Assembly (NCBI GenBank): GCA_045544835.1
Contig: JAZPZS010000180.1
Span: forward strand, 1 to 34,045
DNA: 34,045 nt
Direction of reading: 5' to 3'
Source: UBA1189 sp045544835
GTDB lineage: Bacteria; Bacteroidota; Bacteroidia; Bacteroidales; Bacteroidaceae
Positions 23,700 to 30,568 of the stretch are shown piece by piece. The position numbers and the translations under genes are program-made. The stretch's first letter is position 1. The number at the start of each line of letters is the position of its first letter. Under the pieces are notes generated by a model. It ran no database searches and was not told the origin of the DNA. It saw only the letters and a list, made by a program, of their open reading frames with translations.

Positions 23700-23736
23700 C
23701 AAAGGTACAGATATTCTACGATTTTTACTACTTTTG
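23700..23736. promoter_or_regulatory. Divergent -7 elements for the FNT gene and the methyltransferase gene
   Basis: TACCTTTG on the minus strand (23707-23700), facing the FNT gene, and TACTTTTG on the plus strand (23729-23736), facing the methyltransferase gene, 21 bases apart. The two polymerase footprints would overlap, so mutual exclusion is possible. Confidence 0.5.
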
Positions 23737-23796
23737 CAAGGAAAAACAATAGCGCAGGATGCAGATAGGTGTTCTGCAATAAAATCTTAGTACGAT

Positions 23797-24513
23797 ATGA
23801 TTCTCCCACCGCACAAAGACCCTATGGGAACGGCCATTTCCGAGTATCACCGCACAGGGCGCGCCAGCACATTGAGGGTATTCTCCTCTCAGTTCGACGA
23901 AGACGAGATACCGGTAGAGCAACTTTTCCGCACTTATGCTCAGATGCCTATCATCGAGCAACAGGCACTGACATTGGCTGCTGGTCGCATACTCGATGTT
24001 GGCGCAGGTAGCGGGTGCCATGCGTTGGCACTGCAAGATCTAGGGAAATCGGTTACGGCCATCGACATCTCGGCTCTTTCCGTGGAGGTGATGCGCGAAC
24101 GCGGTGTCAAGGACGCCCGTGCCATTGACCTCTACGACGAACGTCTGACCGGGCAGTTCGACACTATACTGTTGTTGATGAATGGCTCAGGCATCATCGG
24201 CAATATGGAGGGCATGGAACCGTTCTTTCAATGCATGAAACGATTGCTAGCTCCCGGTGGGTGCATCTATATGGATTCCAGTGATTTGAAGTATCTTTTT
24301 GAAGAGGAGGATGGTTCGTACCTTATTGATATCGCTTCAGATTACTATGGTGTTGTAGACTTCCGTATGCAGTACAAACAGGTCAAAGGCGACACTTTCG
24401 ATTGGCTATACATCGATTTTGACACCCTAGCTTATTATGCCGCACAATATGGCTTCAAGGCGGAGCTCATAGTTGAAGGCAATCACTACGATTACTTGGC
24501 TAAAATATATTGA
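23797..24513 (+). CDS. Class I SAM-dependent methyltransferase
   Basis: 238 residues. Motif I ILDVGAGSGCHALAL (Asp67) and motif II VTAIDIS bind S-adenosylmethionine; motif IV is TILLLMNGSGIIG and a post-motif block LAPGGCIYMDSSD follows. It has no added substrate-recognition domain, so the substrate is unknown. The start is the first ATG after the divergent promoter; the leader is about 55 nt. Its TGA (24511-24513) directly abuts the tsaE stop codon on the other strand. Confidence 0.82.
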   Translation: MILPPHKDPMGTAISEYHRTGRASTLRVFSSQFDEDEIPVEQLFRTYAQMPIIEQQALTLAAGRILDVGAGSGCHALALQDLGKSVTAIDISALSVEVMRERGVKDARAIDLYDERLTGQFDTILLLMNGSGIIGNMEGMEPFFQCMKRLLAPGGCIYMDSSDLKYLFEEEDGSYLIDIASDYYGVVDFRMQYKQVKGDTFDWLYIDFDTLAYYAAQYGFKAELIVEGNHYDYLAKIY

Positions 24514-24924
24514 CTACCACGTTATCAATCTGCTACCATCGGGCTGTTCTTCAATATTGACGCGCACGGTATCTTCGGGCAGGAGTTCCTCTATGAGTTC
24601 GGGCCACTCGATAAAGCAGAGTCCACGGCCATAGAAGTAGTCCTCATAGCCCATGTCATATACCTCGCCCAAGCGCTTGATGCGGTAGAAGTCGAAGTGG
24701 TATATTGGTCGCCCCGATGGAGTGTCATACTCGTTCACAATGGCAAAGGTGGGTGAGTTTACCGTGTCGGTCACGCCCATCGCTTCGCACAGTGCCTTTA
24801 CAAAGGTGGTCTTTCCTGCTCCCATAGATCCATAGAAAGCAAATATCTTATTGTCGCCCATTTGGGCGATGAACTCCTGCGCAGCGTCAGCAAGTCCAGT
24901 GATGTCCTTTATCGTTATTGTCAT
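24514..24924 (-). CDS. tsaE: tRNA threonylcarbamoyladenosine biosynthesis ATPase
   Basis: 136 residues. The P-loop is GSMGAGKTT (residues 32-40), followed by NSPTFAIVNEYD and the family block IYHFDFYRIKRLGEVYDMGYEDYF, then CFIEWPE. TsaE works with TsaB and TsaD in forming t6A37 on ANN-reading tRNAs. Its ATG overlaps the porX stop codon by 4 bases (ATGA), so porX and tsaE are translationally coupled. Confidence 0.95.
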   Translation of the reverse strand: MTITIKDITGLADAAQEFIAQMGDNKIFAFYGSMGAGKTTFVKALCEAMGVTDTVNSPTFAIVNEYDTPSGRPIYHFDFYRIKRLGEVYDMGYEDYFYGRGLCFIEWPELIEELLPEDTVRVNIEEQPDGSRLITW

Positions 24925-26555
24925 CGTTTCTTGGGTGTTAATGTTATCAATGGCACTATCATTTCCTCCATGGAGATGCCTCCGTGCTGGAAGGTATCGC
25001 GGTAGTACGATACGTAGTGGTTGTAGTTGTTGGGATATGCGAAGAAACTGTCTCCCCAGGCAAAGATATAGGCTGTACTTACATTGGGCGATGGGAGGAA
25101 AACCTTGCGGGGATCCTTGATTTCGTACACTTCGCGTGCGTTGTAGCTGAGGTTCTTGCCTAGTTTGTAGCGCAGGTTGGTGTTGACGTTGCGGTCGCCC
25201 ACCACCTTGACGGGGTTGTTCACGCGTATACTACCATGGTCAGTTGTGATTACCACCTTGTAGTCGCTCTCGGCAAGCAAGGTGAAGAGTTCGCGCAAGG
25301 GTGAGTGGCGAAACCATGTTGTCGTCACCGAGCGGTATGCAGCTTCGTCGGCTGCCAGCTCGCGTAGCGTCTTAGACTCTGTGCGGGCATGGCTGAGCAG
25401 GTCGATAAAGTTGACCACCACCACATTGAGGTCGTAGTTGGTAAACTGGCGGTACTGCGACACCAGGCGTTCTGCAGCCTGTGCATCATTAATTTTGTGG
25501 TACGAGAAGGTGTTGCGACGGCGATAGCGGTCTATCTGCGTCTGTATGAGTGGCGCCTCATTGAGGTTCTTGCCCTCCTCTTCATCCTCGTCGACCCACA
25601 GTTCGGGAAACATCTCTGCTATCTTATTTGGCATGAGTCCCGAAAAGATGGCATTGCGGGCATACTGTGTAGCAGTAGGCAGGATGCTGTAGTAAAGTTC
25701 CTCGTCGAAGGCAAACTCCCCGCTGAGTTCGTGGCTGATGACTTTCCACTGGTCGTAACGGAAGTTGTCAAACACGATGAGTACCACCTTCTCCTTCTGG
25801 TCCAATAGGGGGAATATGCGGTCGCGGAAGAGGTGGGGCGAGAGTAAGGGCTGGCCTACCCTCACTTCTGGTTGAAGGCTGATGGATGATGGTTGATGGA
25901 AGATAGCCTTTGGCTGTAACGTAGGCGATGTACCTTTGGTCTCAGCCTCAAACCACCCCTCATAGTTTCTTCTTATATATTTGGCAAAGAGGCTGTTGGC
26001 TTCTTCCTTCTGCATGCGTAGCATCTCGCTCATGTTGTTATCGGCATGCTCCAGCTCCAATTCCCAGTGCACGAGCGTCTTGTACACCTCTATCCAGTCG
26101 TTGTGCGATGCGGCATCATTGATCTGCATGGCTATGCGCCCCATGTTTTGCTGATAGTTGGTATTGGTGGTCTCGGTGATGATATCCTTCTTGTGGATAT
26201 TCTTTTTCAGGGTGAGCAGTATCTGATTAGGGTTGACGGGTTTGATGAGGTAGTCAGCTATTTTGGCACCTATAGCCTGGTTCATGATGTTCTCCTCCTC
26301 GCTCTTGGTCACCATCACCACGGGCACGGTGGGCAGCATTTCCTTGATGAGAGTCAGCGTCTCCAGCCCCGTGAGGCCCGGCATGTTCTCATCGAGCAGT
26401 ATGAGGTCGTAGACCCGTTCGCGACATCTATCTAACGCGTCTCGTCCGTTCGTAGCGATGTCTACCTCGTACTCCTTTCCCTTGAGAAAGAGGATATGGG
26501 CACGCAGGAGCTCTATCTCGTCGTCAATCCATAGTAATGTACCATTCTTAGCCAT
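24921..26555 (-). CDS. porX: PorX-type response regulator with PglZ phosphatase-like domain
   Basis: 544 residues from MAKNGTLLWIDDE; a 9-residue upstream extension would start ahead of the expected transcript. The receiver domain (about 5-125) has the acidic pair Asp11-Asp12, phosphoacceptor Asp55 (LILLDENMPG) and the conserved lysine in LIKPVNP. A helical bridge follows (about 130-200). The alkaline-phosphatase-fold PglZ domain shows VFDNFRYDQW and VITTDHGSI as metal-site segments. PorX regulates type IX secretion in Porphyromonas and Flavobacterium, and is reported to hydrolyse oligonucleotides. Residues about 210-232, between bridge and PglZ domain, include a heptanucleotide-encoded stretch (FHQPSSISLQP). 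No PorY kinase lies nearby. Confidence 0.88.
   Translation of the reverse strand: MAKNGTLLWIDDEIELLRAHILFLKGKEYEVDIATNGRDALDRCRERVYDLILLDENMPGLTGLETLTLIKEMLPTVPVVMVTKSEEENIMNQAIGAKIADYLIKPVNPNQILLTLKKNIHKKDIITETTNTNYQQNMGRIAMQINDAASHNDWIEVYKTLVHWELELEHADNNMSEMLRMQKEEANSLFAKYIRRNYEGWFEAETKGTSPTLQPKAIFHQPSSISLQPEVRVGQPLLSPHLFRDRIFPLLDQKEKVVLIVFDNFRYDQWKVISHELSGEFAFDEELYYSILPTATQYARNAIFSGLMPNKIAEMFPELWVDEDEEEGKNLNEAPLIQTQIDRYRRRNTFSYHKINDAQAAERLVSQYRQFTNYDLNVVVVNFIDLLSHARTESKTLRELAADEAAYRSVTTTWFRHSPLRELFTLLAESDYKVVITTDHGSIRVNNPVKVVGDRNVNTNLRYKLGKNLSYNAREVYEIKDPRKVFLPSPNVSTAYIFAWGDSFFAYPNNYNHYVSYYRDTFQHGGISMEEMIVPLITLTPKKR
25871..25905. repeat. Heptanucleotide array F inside porX
   Basis: Five imperfect 7-base units: GTTGAAG, GCTGATG, GATGATG, GTTGATG, GAAGATA. 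It encodes about residues 217-229 in frame, in the linker before the PglZ domain. Same unit type as array G (GGTTGAT). Confidence 0.65.
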
Positions 26556-26579
26556 AATTCTCTGTTTTCTGGTTTGTTG

Positions 26580-26587
26580 CAAAGGTA
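26580..26587 (-). promoter_or_regulatory. -7 element of porX
   Basis: TACCTTTG on the minus strand, 24 nt before the chosen porX start, in the gap after the GNAT stop codon. It supports the MAKNG start. The -33 region falls in the GNAT 3' end and is not obvious. Confidence 0.5.
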
Positions 26588-26599
26588 TTATGATGGTGG

Positions 26600-27037
26600 C
26601 TACAGCTGCATTTTGTATACGTTCGTCTCCTTGGGTTCAAAGCCCATCGAGCGGTACAGCGCATTGGCAGCCACACGCTTGGGATTCGAGGTCAGCATAA
26701 CTGTCTGCAGCCCTCTCTCACGGGCAAGCCCTATGGCATAGTCTACCAGCTTACGCCCAAGTGCCTTGCCACGGTACGCCTCGTCAACGACTACATCCTC
26801 AATCCACCCTCTCTTGCCAGTAGGACTCACACAAGTGTTTAGCGTGAGCATCCCCACCACTTGTGCTTGACTATCTGTCAGCAAGCATAGCTCGCTACAC
26901 GAATCCTCAATCAGTGCCCGGTACATATCGGGTGTGAAGGTGATGCCGCGTGTGGTGAGCTGCGTGAGCAGTCGCACCACCGCATGGTAATGCTGCTCGT
27001 CAAAGGTCGTGGGGACGATAATCGTAAACTCTTCCAT
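26600..27037 (-). CDS. GNAT-family N-acetyltransferase
   Basis: 145 residues. The acetyl-CoA-binding motif A is WIEDVVVDEAYRGKALGRKLV, with the R-x2-A-L-G form of Q/R-x2-G-x-G/A, followed by LARERGLQTVMLTSNPKRVAANALYRSMGFEP. The substrate is unknown; it could be a small amine or a protein terminus. It lies between the porW-like gene and porX on the same strand and has its own probable -7 element. Confidence 0.85.
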   Translation of the reverse strand: MEEFTIIVPTTFDEQHYHAVVRLLTQLTTRGITFTPDMYRALIEDSCSELCLLTDSQAQVVGMLTLNTCVSPTGKRGWIEDVVVDEAYRGKALGRKLVDYAIGLARERGLQTVMLTSNPKRVAANALYRSMGFEPKETNVYKMQL

Positions 27038-27058
27038 AATCTCCTTGCATTTATCTCG

Positions 27059-27066
27059 CGAAGATA
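27059..27066 (-). promoter_or_regulatory. -7-like element of the GNAT gene
   Basis: TATCTTCG on the minus strand, one base from consensus, 21 nt before the start codon. Confidence 0.35.
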
Positions 27067-27145
27067 CGAATTTATCGGCAAAGCATACGTTTATTTATGG
27101 TAAAAGTTCATAAATACTCGTCAGCCAGAATGCAAGGAATGGTTA

Positions 27146-29959
27146 CTACTCGAATATCACCTCGTCGAGGCTACCTTCGCCCTTGATGGTGTTGGGCAGG
27201 TCGGTGAAGTTCTGCTCGTAGAACTGGGTGTACTCGTCGATGCTGTAGTATTTGAGCAGCAGCTCCATGTTCTCGTCAGAGATGATCAGGGCGCGTATGC
27301 CACTGAGCTTGGTTGCCATCGCGGGGTCGGCATAGAGCGTGTGCATATATTGGTATGCTTCATCGAAACTCACCAACCCCTTCACGTGGAGCATGCCGAT
27401 GCCGCCTTGCTTGGTGATGCTGATGTCGAAGTTGCGCACCATGAATTTGCCGAAGTTGTAGCGGGCTACCTCGAAGAGCAACTGGTTCTCGTTCAGCGTA
27501 CCCTCCTCGAAGGCCAGCACGAAGTTGTACGGAGCCAGGCGCTCTGTGCTGAAGGGTTGGCGCAGGCTGTCGGCCACAGCGGCCTCACCACTTGTGGCCA
27601 GGCGGCGGCTCCAGATGCTGCCCAAGGTGCCCGAGGTGAGCAGTCGGCCCTCCTGCAGACCTTGCGCGATGAGTCCGGCTAGCTCGCTGATTTCGTTCTG
27701 AGGATACTTGCTCACAATCTCCTTCAGCTGATCAAGGAACGAGGATTGGTCACCCTGCTGTAGGTCTGTCATGGCGTTGAGGAACATAAACTTGGGACGG
27801 TGCGTGCCGAGCGGGTACTTCTCACCCGACAGCGTGGCGTTGGCCTCAACCTCGCTATGTCGCCCGTCCATGTAGGCGGTGTAGGTGGCAGCGTAGAGCG
27901 AGTCCTCGATGTGCTTGCCATAGATGGCATTGATGGCATAATCGGGGTCACTGATGGTGAGCGTGTAGTCGCTGTAGGGAAACTCCGTGAGCAGCAGCTG
28001 GCGATAGCGCTCGGCATCGTCCCAGCGCTTCCAGCGCGAGTACATGAGGTACATGTTGTAGTAGAGCTCGTCGGTGCGGTCAAAGTCGGGGAACTGCGTA
28101 TTGAGGCGGTTCAGCGTGCGCTCGGCAAGTCCGAAATCCTCGAGCTTGTCCTTGTAGATGATGCCGGCATTGAAGAGCGCCTCCTGCAGGATGGCATTCG
28201 ACTCCGCCATCTGCTCCTCGCTGAAGGGTATCTGCTGTAGGTAGTACATGGGGTCGTGCGGGTCGGTCACGAGGCTGTCGGGCAGGGCCACGGCCGTGCT
28301 GTCCGAGGCGATGGAGTCGGTGCCCTCGGTGAGCTCTTCTTCCTCCTCGTCGTAGTTGACCCCTTCGTAGGTCTCGTCGGCCAGCACCGACTTGTTGGCA
28401 CGGCGCCAGTTGTCCTCCAGCTTGCGGCGTCCCCACTTCTGTTGGAAGTCCTTCTTACCCTGTGCCACGAGCTGCGTGTTGTAGAAGTACCACGACTTGT
28501 CGTTCGTGTTCATGGCTCCGGGCGTGTTCATTTGCGGTCCCTTGGCCTGTGCGGCCCCCAGTGCCTCCTCGCGTTGGGCCATCAGGGCTGCCTCCTCTTC
28601 GGCCTTCTTGGCCTCCTCTTCTTGGCGGATGACCTCGGCGATGATGTTCTCTATCACCTTATTCAGTTCCGCCTCGGGCAGTGTAGCGAGGTGCTGCAGA
28701 CTATCTTGCAGGTCGATAGCCACAGTGTGCTCCACCAGTTCGTCGAGTATCGTAGAGCGGAGGTTCACCATGCCGTAGTCCTTATGCTCCTTGTCTACCA
28801 GGCCTATGGCCTCACCATAGCAGCGCTGTGCATCCACATATTTGGCTTGGTCCCAGTAGATCTGTCCCAACTGCAGCAACAGGATGCCCTTCTCTATGCC
28901 GTTGCGGGTGCTCAGCTTGGCACCCTCCTCATACTCCTTCACGGCGTTCACCGTGTCGCGCTGTGCCAGGTAGATGTTTCCCATAGCGTAGTGCACCTGA
29001 TCCAAGTAGTCCTTGTTGTTGGGGTCCTTGCCCATGCGTTTCAGCGTCTTCAGCATCTTGGGCGCATTGCTTCCGCTCACTGTCTCGGTCTGCTGTATGC
29101 GGGCGTTGAACTCCAGCTCATAGGGCGGATTCTGCTTGATGGCCTTGTCGAATGCTTCGTAGGCTTGCTGCTTGTTGCCCAGGTGCTTGTGTATCTGTCC
29201 CAGGAGGTAATACTCGCGTGTCTTCTGCTTCTTGGTGCGTCCTGGACGCTTCACCGCCTTTTCAAGGTAGGGCAATGCCTCGTCAAAGCGTTCTTGGCGT
29301 AGTAGGTGCGAGGCCATGATGGCATCGTACTCCTCGGCCAGCTGATAGGGTATGCTGTCGCGCCCCACCTGAGCGAGCAGGTTGTCGGCTTCGTAGTTCC
29401 ACTCCAGCTCGGCATAGCACTGCGCCATGCGCATGCGTGCCTCGGCCACAATCTTGGGATCCTCGCTGTAGAGGCGGGTGATGTAGGAGAAGGTGCTGGC
29501 AGCCTCCAGAAATTCGCCCTTGTGGAACTGCGCCTTGCCCATGAGCATCCACGCATGGTGCAGGAAGGGGTTATACTCCTTCTTGGCATACCACAGTTTG
29601 TCCTCCTCGGTGAGCGTACGCCCCGCCTTCTTCTTGGGCTTCTGCTTGATGGAGTGCAGCTTGATGGCCTTCTGCGACTTCTCTATCGCCTTGTCAAAGT
29701 TGCCGCCTCCTGTGCTGCGCGTACTCTCCTTGCTGACGGGGAAGAGCGGGATTATCTCCATGTAGTTGTCCTTATGTGATTTCTCCTGCGCCGATACACC
29801 CTCCTTGTAGGCCTCGTGTCCGTTGTGATAGACGTTAAAGCGGGTCACAAACGCCTGATAGAACCGCGATTGGGCCGTGTTCACCTTCGTGGAGCCGCAT
29901 GCCGATAGCATGAGCAGCACCAGCATCATTGCCAGCGTATGTGTATACCTCTTGTGCAT
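27146..29959 (-). CDS. PorW/SprE-like TPR lipoprotein
   Basis: 937 residues from MHKRYTHTLAMM. The lipoprotein signal ends LSACG (Cys21). Then comes QSRFYQAFVTRFNVYHNGHEAYKEG-type sequence characteristic of the SprE/PorW family, followed by at least six TPR-like helix pairs (about 125-400). A charged, Glu/Ala-rich coiled segment lies near 440-470 and a further TPR-rich half at 590-750. The C-terminal region carries two short alpha/beta repeats (NFVLAFEEGTLNENQLLFEVARYNF and relatives). In gliding and type IX systems this protein links to the PorK/N ring. No other type IX component is seen here, so the role is uncertain. Confidence 0.8.
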   Translation of the reverse strand: MHKRYTHTLAMMLVLLMLSACGSTKVNTAQSRFYQAFVTRFNVYHNGHEAYKEGVSAQEKSHKDNYMEIIPLFPVSKESTRSTGGGNFDKAIEKSQKAIKLHSIKQKPKKKAGRTLTEEDKLWYAKKEYNPFLHHAWMLMGKAQFHKGEFLEAASTFSYITRLYSEDPKIVAEARMRMAQCYAELEWNYEADNLLAQVGRDSIPYQLAEEYDAIMASHLLRQERFDEALPYLEKAVKRPGRTKKQKTREYYLLGQIHKHLGNKQQAYEAFDKAIKQNPPYELEFNARIQQTETVSGSNAPKMLKTLKRMGKDPNNKDYLDQVHYAMGNIYLAQRDTVNAVKEYEEGAKLSTRNGIEKGILLLQLGQIYWDQAKYVDAQRCYGEAIGLVDKEHKDYGMVNLRSTILDELVEHTVAIDLQDSLQHLATLPEAELNKVIENIIAEVIRQEEEAKKAEEEAALMAQREEALGAAQAKGPQMNTPGAMNTNDKSWYFYNTQLVAQGKKDFQQKWGRRKLEDNWRRANKSVLADETYEGVNYDEEEEELTEGTDSIASDSTAVALPDSLVTDPHDPMYYLQQIPFSEEQMAESNAILQEALFNAGIIYKDKLEDFGLAERTLNRLNTQFPDFDRTDELYYNMYLMYSRWKRWDDAERYRQLLLTEFPYSDYTLTISDPDYAINAIYGKHIEDSLYAATYTAYMDGRHSEVEANATLSGEKYPLGTHRPKFMFLNAMTDLQQGDQSSFLDQLKEIVSKYPQNEISELAGLIAQGLQEGRLLTSGTLGSIWSRRLATSGEAAVADSLRQPFSTERLAPYNFVLAFEEGTLNENQLLFEVARYNFGKFMVRNFDISITKQGGIGMLHVKGLVSFDEAYQYMHTLYADPAMATKLSGIRALIISDENMELLLKYYSIDEYTQFYEQNFTDLPNTIKGEGSLDEVIFE

Positions 29960-30020
29960 AATCAATTTAAAAACTGATTTTTGCCCGCTTTATTGTGGTA
30001 GCGTGGGGGATTCTTCCCGA

Positions 30021-30470
30021 TTATCGCCCCATGAGCATGAATAGTTCGTCCTTCAGCGCATCGGGCAAGGCCACCTCGCGCAGCTCAAGGCTCTTGAGCC
30101 AGTCGTCAATCTCTTTGGGATCCATTGTGTAGAGCACTTCGCGGAACTCCTCCACAGCCTTGTCATCATATTCGTCCGATGCCGTGCCGCGATAGGCATC
30201 CAGCTCCTCATCGTCGAAATACTCGATGTCGGTACGCAGGGCCCGCTTTATCTTGCCCTTTTCGCACACCTCATGCTCGCCGCAGCATTCGTCATCATCA
30301 TCGTCGTCGGTGGCCGCTTCAGGCTCGGGCGATGCTATGCTGACGGCCTCTTCGACTTTTGGGGAAGAGGGGAGGGGAGTGTCACCATTCTTTCGTCTTA
30401 TCAGTTGGCCTATCAGTGACAGCCCTACAAGTGCTGCTAGGAAAATTGCGCTGTATATTGCTATGCTCAT
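30021..30470 (-). CDS. Small acidic membrane protein with CCG-H-C motif
   Basis: 149 residues. One N-terminal membrane segment (MSIAIYSAIFLAALVGLSLIG) with a basic stop (RRK), then a low-complexity linker with a run of six aspartates, the motif ECCGEHEVCEK near residues 60-70, and a C-terminal helical domain (EYFDDEELDAYRG; LKSLELREVALPDALKDE). I recall similar proteins in Bacteroides genomes but no function. The CC-x2-H-x2-C spacing could bind a metal. It lies between aroA and the porW-like gene on the same strand with no promoter of its own in sight, so it is probably in the aroA transcript. Confidence 0.72.
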   Translation of the reverse strand: MSIAIYSAIFLAALVGLSLIGQLIRRKNGDTPLPSSPKVEEAVSIASPEPEAATDDDDDDECCGEHEVCEKGKIKRALRTDIEYFDDEELDAYRGTASDEYDDKAVEEFREVLYTMDPKEIDDWLKSLELREVALPDALKDELFMLMGR

Positions 30471-30473
30471 TTT

Positions 30474-30522
30474 GGTTGATGGTTGATGGTTTATGGTTGA
30501 TAGTTTATGGTTGAGGGTTGAG
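30474..30522. repeat. Heptanucleotide array G (intergenic)
   Basis: Seven 7-base units starting GGTTGAT GGTTGAT GGTTTAT GGTTGAT, then AGTTTAT, GGTTGAG, GGTTGAG, immediately upstream of the small membrane-protein gene on the minus strand. Confidence 0.9.
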
Positions 30523-30540
30523 AGAACATCCGGATGGCAA

Positions 30541-30568
30541 CTCCTAACTCCTAATTCCTAACTCCTAA
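30541..30568. repeat. Heptanucleotide array H across the 3' end of aroA
   Basis: CTCCTAA CTCCTAA TTCCTAA CTCCTAA. On the minus strand it encodes the last residues of AroA (LGVRN) and the TAG stop, then continues beyond it. Confidence 0.85.

Noticed and set aside
28256..29302. 348-codon plus-strand ORF
   Set aside because: Antisense to the PorW-like gene, whose lipobox and TPR pattern are convincing; the plus-strand product has Leu/Val/His-rich shadow composition and no domain.
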